From Epiperipatus broadwayi (Eukaryota > Onychophora > Udeonychophora > Euonychophora > Peripatidae): a stretch of DNA of 64,000 bases. The notes beneath the pieces are model-generated. The model was given only the letters and a program-made list of their open reading frames with translations. It had not been told where the DNA came from and made no database searches. How positions within the stretch are numbered: position 1 is the stretch's first letter; each line of letters starts with the position of its first letter. Positions 26,234-37,879 of this stretch are shown here, one piece after another. The stretch covers positions 86,501-150,500 of the forward strand of contig JAQFVV010006727.1 of assembly GCA_028023455.1 (NCBI GenBank), read 5' to 3'. A program made the position numbers and the translations under genes.

Positions 26234-26398
26234 ATGTCTACAATGTTATTATATTTGTGGGACGTCCCAAACAGAGAAAGTGAGGCAGTTGCATTTTTGC
26301 AAGCCCAAAACATCCTGCCATTCGTTACAGTTGATTTAGTTCAGTCATATGTGGTTAATAAATTTATTTTCTGGAAAGAATTTGTGTTTTGTTTGTGA
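26234..26398 (+). pseudogene. 5' remnant of a Merlin-like transposase
   Basis: An open frame starting at the second ATG (context acaaaATGtc) reads MSTMLLYLWDVPNRE then SEAVAFLQAQNILP. The FLQ..(N/G)(I/L)LP pattern resembles the N-terminus of Merlin/IS1016-type transposases as I remember them. After about 30 residues the sequence loses any family look and stops at 26398. The zinc-binding CxxC and DDE catalytic parts are absent, so the host element must rely on enzyme from elsewhere. A frame extended to 26216 adds only lysine-rich residues. Family assignment is inference from a short stretch. Confidence 0.45.
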
Positions 26399-27086
26399 TT
26401 ATTTTTATCTGTAAATCATGTAATTAACACCCAGAATGACAGTGTTAAAAGGGGGCGGCGTAATTTGTTGGACATCTCTTGATTGATTTTTAAAAAAAAA
26501 AAAAAAATACTTCTTCTTTTGACATACCTATTCGTTCCATTTAGAAGCAAAAAGAGGTTTTTTGTTGTTGTTTTAAATCAATAAACAGCACGTTAAGTAG
26601 ATTTTAAAAATGAACTCGAGCTTAATTTTTGTTGTTAAAAAAGAATAAAAATACCGGACGTTTTATTTGTTATGAAAACAAAAAATCTTTAACAAACTTG
26701 TACGACTCTTAAAAAAGATAGATAAATAAATCCTACAGAATGTAACAAAACCGATTAACATACATATTTTTTGTGTTAAAAAAACAATACCGCGATTGAC
26801 TTTTTGTTTTTTGTTTTGGACATTTTATTTGTTATTATTAAACAAAAAAATCAAAACACGCCGACCAAAAAAAAAACCCCCGTATTTATAAATGTAAGAT
26901 AAAATACCAAACAATTCTTTTCGTTTATAAGCAAATACAGACATCTGAGGCGGAGTTTGTCGGACAGGTTTGAATTTTTTGTTGCTAAATCAATCAACAG
27001 TAAACCCCCTCATTTTTAACATAATTCAAAAAGAAAGTGTCGATTCTAATTTTAAATAACAACAACAAAAAAAAAAAAGAAAGTCG

Positions 27087-27460
27087 TATGTAAAGCAAAT
27101 TGTGTATATTTGAGATATTCCAAAAAAAAGTTAAAACTGTCCCTTATTACTTTGAAATGTATCGAATCCAAAACAAAAAAATAAAAGACATCTGTAAAAA
27201 AAAAAAACAGTAGATTTAGAATGGAAGGCGTATGTCAAAAATTATGTACTTTTGAGATCAAAAAAAAAAGGTCAAAATCTCCTTTATAGTTTTAAATTTA
27301 TCAAATGAAAACCAAAAAAATAATTATGTCCAAAACAAACAACAACAATATATTAAATATTAAAAAAAAAATAATAATTATGTCCAAAACAAACAACAAT
27401 AATATATTAAATATTAAAAAAAAAAATTACAGCCGTATATCAAAATACGATCTATTAGAT
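27087..27460. repeat. imperfect tandem repeats inside the Merlin-like element
   Basis: A block with cgtatgtaaag, ttgtgtatatttgagat and aaaactgtccctta (about 27087) recurs about 142 bp later as cgtatgtcaaaa, ttatgtacttttgagat and aaaatctccttta. Then a 54-bp unit with attatgtccaaaacaaac is tandemly duplicated (27323 and 27377). Tandem growth is common in non-autonomous elements. Confidence 0.6.
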
Positions 27461-27563
27461 AAAAAAAATCTAGCAGCCCGATAATGTTATAACGCTCTGT
27501 TTTTAACTAGGAACAGCGCCACCAAAGGCTGCACAGTTAATAGTTTACTAGAACCAAAATAAT

Positions 27564-30215
27564 TCCCAAACACTTTCTCTACTAACCAATTTAATCATAT
27601 CTTAAAATAAAATAAGTACTTTGATCTTGAAAGAAATTTGAACAGGACTGAAGCAAAAATATATGGAATGAAGAAATGGGAGGATACATTCCAAGAGGTA
27701 GAATTTTCCTATTTTCTTTAGTGTTATGCAATATACATTCTAAGAAGCATGCTTTTTTTTCTATTTGTTTTAGTGATATTATTCCATAAATATTATTGAC
27801 AGAATTATTGGAGTGCTTATGCATTTTATTGAGCAATAAAGGGTATGACTAGTTGAGTAGCTAGACATGTTTAATATGAATTGATTATGCAGTGATAGAG
27901 CAGATTGTATCTGACCCACCATACTGTGGTGCAAATATGAATGCAGTGATATTCAGGGTTAATAGTTTCATAATATGATCAGGTATTGAATCTCATTACT
28001 CAAATTTAAAAGTAATGTAACAGTTAATTAATTGATATGGATGCAAAACTTGTTTTGGCATCATTGCAGTATGGTATTAGAGCATTGATGATCATTTGGT
28101 CAGCATGATAACATAATAGATTACACACAGTGATTACCACATATTTATCTCGAAATTTGTTTATTAGCAAACAGGCATTACACAAATACTAATAGATATT
28201 AGTCTAAATTTGCTCCTTTTCATGGTCATCAATACTTTCCATCTGATCCTTATCATTATCTCATCTCATCTCTTTCTCTCTTTGTCACATTTCATATAAA
28301 AATAAAAGGAGGGTCAAGTGTATACTAATTTTTATTGGGCCAATAAAAAAAAAAAATCAAATGAATTTTTTGAAGCATTTTGTCCTAACTTTTATCATTT
28401 TTTTTTTTTTTAAAAAAGCAACTGTAAAAAAAAATATTTAAAATCAAATTGAAAATAAATAAAAAATTAAAAATTTGTACATTTCACATGTATTCTACTT
28501 GCAGATATAACAGCAGCTATTTTCTTAGTAAGGCATATAAAATTCTTCATTTTTCCACTAATATTTTTTACAGAAAAGTCATTTAATAAAAAGAAATTAC
28601 CAATTTGCAAAATAGTAAACAATAAGAAGGGGCAGTAGATGTACTAAATATTAATGTAATCTTTTTTATTATTATTAAATGTAATCTTGAGCTAAAATTA
28701 CAATAATTTTAGCAAGAAATTCAGTGAAAAGAGTTACATTGAAGATATTAATTTAAGTACAGGATGATTGAAATAATTCAGTAATCAATATATAGTTAAC
28801 AAAATCAACACTACAGGAAAAGAATATGCCTGTTAATGATAAGGCTACTATCATATTTCCAAAAACTAAAATAAGGAATTTGATTTTAAAAAAATAATTT
28901 CTTTCAGAAACCGAGATGCTCTGAAAAATGAAGCACAATTAAATGTATATTCATAAAAAGATAAAATATGCAAAAAAAAAAATTGTGATGGAATGACACA
29001 TTAACCTTGATACTATGTAGCAATGCTATAAGTCATATTATCAAACTAGGAACCATTTACTTTAATCTAAGGATATCCATATCCTCAAGGACAACAATAA
29101 AAATTATCTACCTATTTCTGATAGTACAATCAAAAAGCCTAGATCATACATTGTATTTTTGGAATAGTTTTCTAATTGTTTAATCTTGAAGTTTAAAATA
29201 TTGGAGACAAAAAAAGTAGAATTTCCAAAGTTCTCAACAAGGCATCTGGTTATCCTGAATCAATTAAAAAAAAATGCCAAAATTATATTTTTATTTTCAA
29301 ATACTACACCAATGCTGCAACATTTTGATCAATATATCATTCAGCATATCAAACCACCATATACCATCTACTATTAAATTAGATGTGAATAGCCTTCAGT
29401 ATTAACTTTAATGGTTAATTAATAGAGTTTGAAATCATTCATTATTAAAGATAATAAATAATTAAATAACATTTATAAAAACAGCAATGAATGAATTAAA
29501 ACCAGAATTATAAATGCATGTTGCAAAATTTTATGGTATGAATAACTTTTATTAAAATTTTCCAAAGATTGATAAAGTTAAAAAAAAAAAAAATCCAACA
29601 ATAAGAATTTGTGAAAGACTGAATTTATTGGTGTGATTTATGGAAAAATTAAATAAAATGAAGATCATGAAGAACTTTTAATAAATAAAAAAAACATGAA
29701 AATATGTTAAGCCATCAGTAGAAGAGAAAAAATAAACTAACATCATGAATGTAGGAATAACAGAAATATAATTAAATATATCCCAGATTGCACAGAATCT
29801 AAATGTTTAAATTATGAAAAATGATCTTTGAATGGAAGACAGAACTTAATCACATATATGATCACCAAAGTATTATAAATCCTACAAAACTGTTTGGATA
29901 ATTAAAAAGATAGAAAACAAATTCCTATACAATGTTTTTCAAAATCATACCAAGCAAGATAAAGAAAAAAATTTGCTTCAGATATTACTCTGTTTCCCAA
30001 AAAGAATATCTAATAACATTAAAACATCTGTCATTCAACTCACTTTATATACATATGAAGACATTTTAAATACCTTTTGCATTTCATCATCATAATTTTC
30101 ATCACCATAATAAAGAATAGCAAAATGTTACTTAAAAATATATATATATTTCTGACCCAGATTTGAGTATTGCAGTCTAATAATGTGTGCACATATGGGA
30201 ATATATTCCCTACCT
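27564..30215. other. AT-rich spacer, no gene recognised
   Basis: No supported gene. The frames at 27591-27836 (minus), 28753-28938 (minus) and 29186-29377 (plus) match no family I recognise. The mixed sequence around 29180-29840 could be an unrecognisably old element. Confidence 0.5.
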
Positions 30216-30390
30216 CTCTCTCCTACTTATACCTTTCTCTCCTCCCCCTACCTCCTTTTTTTTACAATTGTACTTTGTTCACTCTATTCCTTTATTTCTC
30301 TTCCCGCTTCACTCCTTTCATTATATTATCCTCTCTTCCTCTCTCACCTTCCCTCTCATTTCTTCCTCTTTTCCTCTCAATTTATTATTG
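30216..30390. repeat. polypyrimidine tract
   Basis: About 175 bases almost entirely C and T on the plus strand, with ctctctcc and ttccctctc clusters. Three overlapping open frames exist across it only because such sequence lacks stops. It is low-complexity DNA, not a gene. Confidence 0.85.
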
Positions 30391-32027
30391 AATTGTTTTG
30401 TGTTTATTTCATAACCGCCTACTGTATAATTTTTAAAGTTAATTATTTCTGTTGTTGTCTTAAAAATAGACCATTAAAAAAAAAAACTCATTCTCGTAGG
30501 TATTTATAAAAATATTATACATATCTGCACAGTAAATTGCAGATATATGTGTGCGTGTATATTAAAAATATTATATAGGGCGTGCTATTATTCATGCATT
30601 TTGGCACCCGCGTAAAAGCTTATAACCAAATGGTGCAGATTTAGTCGTCATAAGACTTGATATGTATGTATATAAGGCATGAGAAATTTCAGATACTATT
30701 CATATTAACAAATATAGCTCACATGAAATATAATATATATGCATATAACGTATCACAGAATAAAAAAATAATAATTAACATCCAATTAAAATTCACAAAT
30801 ATAACAAACTGTTCTCTTTTGAAATTACAGTCTATATAATGATGCATTTACGGCTTTTATTTAAATTTTACGGATGACCTTTATTGAATAGAATGACCTT
30901 TAATAATCAAATTCTTTTCCACTAAATTTGTTCCAAAATTATTTATTATATTCAAATGCTTTAGTTGACATTTTAAAAATAAAATAGAATTTACAAGTGG
31001 AAATAAAAAAGAAAGAAAACTAATGGTACTTGAGTAAAAAAAAAAAATCTTTAATATTTCAGATTTTTAAATTAATGCTTAAAATTAAATACATTTTTAA
31101 GTCAATAAACTTTCTTTTCCAGTTGAGAACAAATAACATTAAATAATTCTTGGTAAATCTCAAAACCAATTGTAATGAATATTTGTCTGTATACTTAGAT
31201 TAATCCAGTATCATTAATTCAATATTGACAATTGGGCAAAATCAGTACTTTTTTGCAATAAATCTATCAGTGAACTGCCTGTTTGTGCAACATTTCCAAA
31301 CTTTAATTATATGCGCAATAATTAATTAAAGCTTTTTCTTTATTATCCAACTTTTCCTTCTTTAACTACCTAACTTTTTTTTTTAACCAAAAAAGTTCGA
31401 ATGGCTCTACTTGTTTGAATGTTTTCTAATAATATCTTTTTAATAATAAAAAATGCTTATTAATTCCTTTCTTTTGCTATTTTTTTATAAACAGTCTTTC
31501 CCAAAACTAAAAATATATAACTGAACCTCATCAAAAGAACAATGAATGTAAAGCTAACACTTTAATTTTTTTTACAGATTAAAAAATATGCTTTAACCCC
31601 CCCCCCCATGGTAGACATTGAAATAGTTAAGTAATAGAATAAAATTATTTAATCAGTTACATTAAAACCATATAATCAAACATCCCTAAAGTAACAAGTC
31701 TAAGCAAGTAAATGAATCTTATTTTAAATACCACTATACTTTTTTGAATCTAGACATAAAAAGTTTTCCATAAAATAAATCATTCAATAGTATTATAAGT
31801 TATCCATTATCAGATTTGAGATGACTGATGTATTACGCTTTAAATAGTAATGTATCTGCACCAATAGTACAATTATTAAGTTACTACCTTGAAATTTATA
31901 GTATTTTTATGATCAAAAGCCAAAATGAGAAATACTTTGAATAATCTGAAGACAATGATACATAAAATTAATTGATTTTCTATTATGCTAATCAACTGCT
32001 GAAAAAAAAATTATTAATTCAATAATA
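30391..32027. other. AT-rich spacer with a C run
   Basis: No gene seen. An 11-base C run at 31597-31607, read on the minus strand, is again a G run followed by ttaaa. Confidence 0.55.
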
Positions 32028-32222
32028 AGAATCGAACCCAGACTTTCAAACTCCCTTTAGTCATCCATTCCATCTTATACATGTGATACACATGACACAT
32101 ATATGCGAAAAAGATAAATGATCTCCAATTTACATATTTCATGCTAAACCAGCACTCATTAGTGGGTCCGGATCATCATCTCTGTTTAAATTAAGATAGA
32201 AAATCTTCAAACTTTAATGGAC
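32028..32222 (-). mobile_element. hammerhead-repeat copy, left half of an inverted pair
   Basis: On the minus strand it has stem I outer ATGATCC facing AGATCAT, the core box CTAATGA (plus-strand 32156-32162; one change from CTGATGA), stem II with loop, GAA intact, and a weakened stem III. Its 3' tail holds the best B box of the family, gggttcgattctt, at 32030-32042. A few spacer bases later it is followed by a plus-strand copy, giving an inverted arrangement. Confidence 0.75.
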
Positions 32223-32271
32223 ATAAGAGGGTTCAGATTGACTTATGAACAACATGGATATGACACAACAA

Positions 32272-32536
32272 AAATTGGCAAACAAGGTTCAATGATATGG
32301 ATGGCTGAAGAGTTGGAGAGTGGAGAAGGTTGAAGCCTATTCATTAATGTTTGAAGATTTGCTATCTTAATATAAACCGAATCTTTATTATACATATGTG
32401 TGAGAGGTGATGATCTGGACCAACTGATGAGTGCTGGATTGGAGAATATCTTTTTCACATGTATGTGTTCATGTGTATCAGTTGTATAAGATGGAATGGA
32501 GCTTGAAAGTCTGGGTTAAAATCCCCTCTATTTACA
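32272..32536 (+). mobile_element. hammerhead-repeat copy, right half of an inverted pair
   Basis: The full family 5' part (tggctgaagagttgg, gaagatttgctatcttaata) leads to stem I ATGATCT plus CCAA and the core CTGATGA at 32424-32430. About 19 bases covering the rest of stem II, GAA and stem III are then deleted (gtgctgga runs straight into ttggaga), so this ribozyme is dead. The tRNA-like tail (gtctgggttaaaatcccc) is kept. A 71-codon minus frame over it is a chance frame also seen in other copies. Confidence 0.75.
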
Positions 32537-33512
32537 TCTAGCTTAAAAATATAAGTACTATATATTTAAAAAGCCATATATTCAGAAGTAAAAGTTCCAG
32601 GATCAATTACTGAGTAATGTAAATAACAAAAAAAAAAAATATTTGATCTGTCCACAGAAGGCTCAATCATTATATGACCTCACAATTTATTTATATTTAA
32701 CTTTTAAAAAATATCTTTTTATATCACAATTTAATATTTTCAACATAATAAAAAAAAAAAAAAAAACATGAATGACATGAATTCTTTAATATCAAAATTC
32801 CAGCTTGCTGCTGAATGAAAATCAGTATATGGTAATTAAAAAATCTTGTTATTTTCAAATTTTTTCAATAAAAAATCTTACAACAAATGTAAGTAAATTT
32901 TTATAGTGAAAAATCATTCACATTTATTTTTTTATTTATATTCAGTTAGAAAGACAGATTCAGCCAATTATGCACAAATTATTATCTTATATGCTCTACA
33001 TGATATGTCTGCATATGAGTTAAAATATAGTATTTACTCATAATGAATAAATAGTCATTAAAGACTTTTATATATTTATTTAAATGATAGTAAATAGTTA
33101 TGAAAGTTGAACAAGAATTACACACATATCATAACAAAATACAATGGACAAATAATAAACAATAACATTTGAGAGGATTTAATGACATGGGCCAAGTAAC
33201 TAGGAGATCATTTGTCTTTTTTTAATATCTTTATACATTTGTTGAATAAAATAATATTTAGCATACGATTTTTCAAAAATGCATAAATATATTTTTAAAT
33301 AGCAACAATTTAGACAACTGTAATAGTTGCTCTAAAAAAAATTAAATATAATTTGATTTGATAGTCAAATTAGTGGTGAAACAAGATTTCAATCTATAAG
33401 CCAAATTAAGAAAGCATCAAGTTTAAAATAAAAGACATTACCTAAAAGAAAATCATAATAAATTTGCACTTTAGGATTTAATGATTCTACAAAATTTTAA
33501 AATATATTGTCA
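32537..33512. other. AT-rich spacer, no gene recognised
   Basis: Low-complexity A/T-rich DNA with poly-A runs at 32629 and 32750. Nothing else supported. Confidence 0.6.
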
Positions 33513-33580
33513 AGCATTTGCTTTACATGCAGTTGTCGCGGGTTAGTGGGTTCGCTTCCCGGGTGATGCTATGACACATG
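33513..33580 (+). repeat. tRNA-like SINE fragment (3' half of the tRNA head)
   Basis: Holds an anticodon-like loop (tttacat between tgc and gca), a T-arm-like gggttcgcttccc (33548-33560) with a good B box, and the tail gatgctatgacac (33563-33575). The same tail follows the copy at 45711 on the minus strand, which links them as one family. The 5' half is missing. Confidence 0.6.
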
Positions 33581-35214
33581 GGAAAATTTTTTAAAATATA
33601 TTATCATTTTAAACACAATAAATTGTTAAAATTAAGAGATTGTGTATCATATGACATATACGCAGTAATTTATTAATTCTATCCAACTGAGTAAAATAAA
33701 AAACACAAATAATACTACTTTAAATTCTTAAAATAATTTAATATCACAGATGATTTCCATGTCAGACATAATTTTAAAATTTACTATTACCATGTAAAGA
33801 TCATTTCTTATGTAATCCAATTCAAATTATAATTTTAATTTTTTATGTTCATATTTAATAATGTGTGAATGTCACAAATATACAAGTCCTTAATTTTATC
33901 TAAAGCTATTTTTGGAGTGAAGAGCTTTTGAATTCCCCCAAAATATCAATTTTGGATAAGTAAATCCATATAAATAACACTTTTTTTCTTTTTTTAAGAA
34001 TAAACTAGGGGAAGGGGGAGATTATTAAACAAAATATAAGATGTAAGATTTTGAAAAATAACATCAATTATCTTCATCATTTTGAAATTGTAGCTGAAAA
34101 TTTTCAAGTTCGAAATTTCAATTAGATCTTACTTTTTGATATCTTTTGCTGAGTTATTATTGTTGCTTTTAGAATGGCAATTGAAAGAATGAGATTGTGG
34201 TATAAATTTTAAAAGATTAAATAATATAATAATTTTTTTTTATAACTGGAAAAAAAAAAAAAGTCAATTTCTCACATTTTCACTAACAACATTTATTTTT
34301 TCATTTGATAACAAACGGAAAGAAAATTTGTATAAAAGATAATAAATTTATGATTTCTCAGAAATGAAAATATAGTAATTTAAAAATGAAAATATGATAT
34401 TCTATTTCATTATACAGGAGTTCCTTTTATTGTATTTTGATAACTGGATATTACCTAGTGAGAATGGTACATTTTGTAATAATGTCAAATAAATGATTTG
34501 TGGAGCAAAATTAAAAGATTTAGGTTAAATAATGGGTCAAAATTAATCATAAACATTATTTAACAAAAATATGTACTTCATCAAATTTAAAATGTTATCT
34601 GAAAAAATGAATTATCTGAAGAGAAAATTACATAAAACAGCAAATAGCTAATTGAAAGAAAACATGCTAGAATTATATCATAAATGCAATAACTGTCAGT
34701 TGATAATTGTCTTAAAAAAGTTTTGATAGGTATTAATGACATTCTGGACATCTTTCATGAACAATTATTTATATTGAAGATTCACTTTTCCTAGCTCATT
34801 ATCTATCTGCTAATTACACTCATTTGAAAAAAAATATTTAAAAGAATAAAGTTATCTCCAAATTAAACTTTTCAGAGACTTAGTAATTTGGCATGAGAAT
34901 GAATCTGAATCATTTCATTAACGATACAATCAAATAGTGTGCTCTGTTAATCTATTACAGAAATTAGATCTAGTTTTTGTTTCAAACTGTTTAAAATATA
35001 AGACTATTACAAACTTACTTGAAAAAAAAACATTTTTTTTTTGTCTGATATAAATTATGAAAAAACTCTATAATACTTTTTCAAAAATCAATTATGCAGC
35101 ATAAAAACAGAAAGTAATAATTATAATAATGAATATTATCATATGCAACATTATGATTTAGTCATTCATCGTCTAGGAGAAATAGTGGAACAGCTTTATC
35201 AAAGTTAGTCTTCA
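33581..35214. other. AT-rich spacer, no gene recognised
   Basis: No supported feature. A purine-rich aggggaagggggag patch at about 34006 is followed by attattaaac. Confidence 0.55.
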
Positions 35215-35803
35215 GAGGTGTTACTTAGATCAAATCAAAACTTCTATCATCTGTTCAATTGGTGACAATACATATAGAGAGTTTTGCATGATTTAATAAC
35301 AGTTATGAGAAAGCATAAGAAATAGTGAGCATGTGATGTTTAGTGGTTTAATACCAAATCCTGCCTAATAGGATTGTGGTATCTATGGTTATTAAAAAAT
35401 CAAAGACACCAAAATGTATGAGTACTGAAATGAGTTCAGACCCATATGACTATATAAGATAATGAACTTACATTGAAAATATTATTGTGTTTTCAATTCT
35501 ATTCTTATAGTTTTGTAGTTAAGTAGAGATAAAAGGTGGCTGCTGGAGGGTTGCATTAAATCCTATGATCTAGGTGCAGGGCTCTCAGATCCAAGGCTTC
35601 TCACTGATGAAGGCCACAAGCCAGAAACTAGTCTAGGGATATTGGATGAGAAAGCACTAGATGGGGATTTTATGCACAAGCCTTCTGGCATCCATTGATT
35701 ACTCTGGCTTGCACTGAGTGACAATACGTATGGAGACTTTTGCCTGTTTAATAACAGTTAAGAGCAAGCATAAGAAATGGTGATCATGTGGTGTTTATTA
35801 GCT
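35215..35803 (+). repeat. repeat with about 460-bp-spaced direct copies and a second hammerhead-like motif
   Basis: Two direct copies of an 85-base segment (gtgacaatac, taataacagtta, agcataagaaat and catgtg(a/g)tgtttag) lie at about 35260-35344 and 35718-35803. Between them sits a GC-richer stretch (35530-35720) with the hammerhead-like motif annotated separately. Penelope-like elements carry hammerheads in repeated terminal regions (pLTRs), so this could be such a terminal repeat. That is inference, as no RT was seen adjacent. Confidence 0.6.
35589..35647 (+). ncRNA. hammerhead-ribozyme-like motif, type I with minimal stem III
   Basis: CTGATGA at 35604-35610, stem II GGC-CACAA-GCC (35612-35622) with an A/A mismatch next to the core, GAA at 35624-35626, and stem III AC-TA-GT (35627-35632). 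The cleavage-site C is at 35633, giving the preferred GTC. Stem I: inner TTCTCA against TAGGGA with wobbles and one mismatch, then an internal loop, then ATCCAA/TTGGAT (35589-35594 with 35642-35647). All core bases are present; only the first stem II pair is lost. Short stem III forms are known from Penelope-like elements and animal retrozymes, where they often act as dimers. Confidence 0.6.
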
Positions 35804-37090
35804 TTTTGAAAGCTTAGTTAAAAAAAAAAAGAAATAACCAAACATGGCTGAAATAATTTGGGGAAAATTTCAAGGAATATCATGTAATGCTCAATTATCA
35901 CAAACGCCAGATAACAGGAATCATGAGATTCCTGTAACAAAGTTTAATATCAATATAGTGATCTTAAGTCTGTCAGTTTACCATTAAGTTAAACCACACA
36001 GTGTTAAAAAATTTGAAAGCAATGACAAATTACTAGCAGAATGAGTAAATATTATTATTTGATTAGAATATCTATTGCATGACAACTCCAATTTGACTTT
36101 TAAAAAATGTACCTATTCATTACATCAAGTAATGTAGAATAAGATTTAAACCTATAAACAACATTTATGTATTGTATACACACTATATGTATATAGAAAT
36201 TTATTTAAAAACAAGACCTAAACAGGGTATCATTTGCAAGTAACATCTTTAGTTAAAGTCAATATAATATCTGCTTTGTGTCAGCAAATTATATAATAAA
36301 TTTAAAGCTATTCATTTTTCTACAAGTTATGTTCATCACAATTTTTTGAAGAAAAAAAATCAAACAATGTTCTGACATTAGAAATAATTACTATTGACAG
36401 TTTTAAAAGATTTAACTATTGTAAATCCATTACCTAATCAAAAATGAGTTTATTCAAAATTAACTCTTTCAAATTTCAATATTATCTAGATGAAACCATT
36501 CCTCCCAAGTAATTGGAATACATTGCAATTTCTTGTTCGAAAGAGTAAAGAGCAAGTTACTAGGTTAAATAATTACTAGAAAATAAATCATGAGATCAGA
36601 AAAAAAAACAATGAAAAGTTTAGAAATGCAAAGCTTTTTAATTAATTACATGCAATAATTTATCTTTTTTTCCAGTAAAATATAGTTAATCATTTTTTAA
36701 AATATAAATACAAATATCCATACAAAATGGATTTTGAATTAGAAAAATTCACAAACCACCAGAAATCTAGATCCAATATCTATCTATATAAAGAGCATAT
36801 ATTCAATTTTTCTACAAACACAGAAATTATATTACAAAACTATGATATATTGCAGCCATCTCATCTTTAATAAAATCAAAACTTTCCAAATTCAAAATAA
36901 GAACTACTTTTTAGTAGTAACACTGTTTCAATGGACAACAGAAAATGGCTTTTTAAAATAACAGTACCAAATATTATCAGGTGATTTCCTTAAAGGTTTT
37001 GTTGTGTATGATCCCAATTCCTTAAATATCATAACTATCATAGCAATTGTTATTGACTGCCTAAGAATAGAATTATGTGGATTAGTTCCT
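35804..37090. other. AT-rich spacer, no gene recognised
   Basis: A degenerate tRNA-like patch may lie at 35930-36000 (minus: ggtttaacttaatggtaaac). It is too weak to call. Otherwise nothing seen. Confidence 0.5.
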
Positions 37091-37495
37091 CATGCTCAAA
37101 GACATTTTCTGCAAATCATCATCATCAATAGTATTCTGTCAAATGAGCAGGTTCAAAAAATACAATTCATCTATTTTTCCATTCTATTCCCTTCATTGCC
37201 CAGCTTTTCAATTCCATGTAATTCTTCCCATCTCTTATATCATTCAACAATGTCAATCTCTTCCATCTTTTTTCTTACTTCCACTCAACATCCCCTCCAA
37301 AACATCTTTTATTAAACTATAATTTCTTCTTAACATATGTTCAAGCCAGCTTTTCTTACGCTCCCTGATTTCCTCAATCAATATTCTTTTTTCATTTACT
37401 TTATTCAAAACTTCATTTGTTATTTTATTCATTCAACAGATTTTTTCCATTTTTCTCCAATTGTCCATGCTTCACAACCATACAAATATATAAAG
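37091..37495 (-). pseudogene. LINE fragment, C-terminal end of an RTE/jockey-like RT protein
   Basis: On the minus strand, YGCEAWTIGEKWKKSVE (about 37485-37435) matches the block just after the RT domain that usually reads YG(C/S)E(A/T)WT. It is followed by blocks resembling the conserved tail (EEIRERKKSWLEHML then a KKDGRD-like stretch), recovered only with several frame changes. The plus-strand frames 37004-37315, 37092-37322 and 37337-37540 are shadows of this relic. The RT core is absent upstream. Confidence 0.7.
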
Positions 37496-37781
37496 AAATA
37501 TATAATGAAAATCACTATATATATATATTATGAGATTTAGGAATCATTGTGTAATTAGATTAGGTTTTATTGACTCTACATAGCTATTAAAACCAATCTT
37601 CTTGTAAATTCTTACCTAGTGGTAATAAATATAGATATTTAAATAATGTATTAATTATACTTCTCTTACTAAAATGTACATTGTTTCAACTTTCTCTACT
37701 AATAATCAATTAGAAGCTAATTCGTTTTTTCTTATCTTATCTTACGTTTATTTTATTTTGCTTTCTTCTATTTGTTCCAGC

Positions 37782-37879
37782 TTTTATTTCTTTCCTTATT
37801 CGTTTATAATTTAATAGATAGTAAAGGTCCACTACACTGGAAAGATTATAAAAGTATAACTCCTTTACAGATTTACAGC
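37782..37879 (+). repeat. copy 1 of a 95-bp direct repeat flanking Penelope-like copies
   Basis: Starts ttttatttctttccttatt and ends cagatttacagc. A second copy in the same orientation is at 40087-40179. Copy 1 lies at the 3' end of the minus-strand Penelope-like element; copy 2 lies at the 5' end of the plus-strand one. Relative to the elements they are therefore inverted, as in some pLTR layouts. Confidence 0.7.

Larger units (their letters stand above)
25677..27555. mobile_element. Merlin-like DNA transposon, non-autonomous, 1,879 bp
   Basis: Perfect 37-bp terminal inverted repeats starting GGTTCTAGTAAACTATTAAC continue with few mismatches to about 45 bp. The flanking 8 bases are gaaataat (25669-25676) and aaaataat (27556-27563), one mismatch, fitting an 8-bp target duplication. 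Ends beginning GG with an 8-9-bp duplication, and a transposase-like N-terminus inside, suggest the Merlin family; hAT and P are alternatives. Interior composition differs from the flanks: GC-richer at 25740-26230 and near 26450, then long A/T homopolymers with imperfect internal repeats. The near-identical ends suggest a recent insertion. Confidence 0.85.

Noticed and set aside
30183-30509. Three overlapping plus-strand frames of 73-108 codons
   Set aside because: They exist because the polypyrimidine tract lacks stop codons; Ser/Leu/Pro/Phe-only composition.
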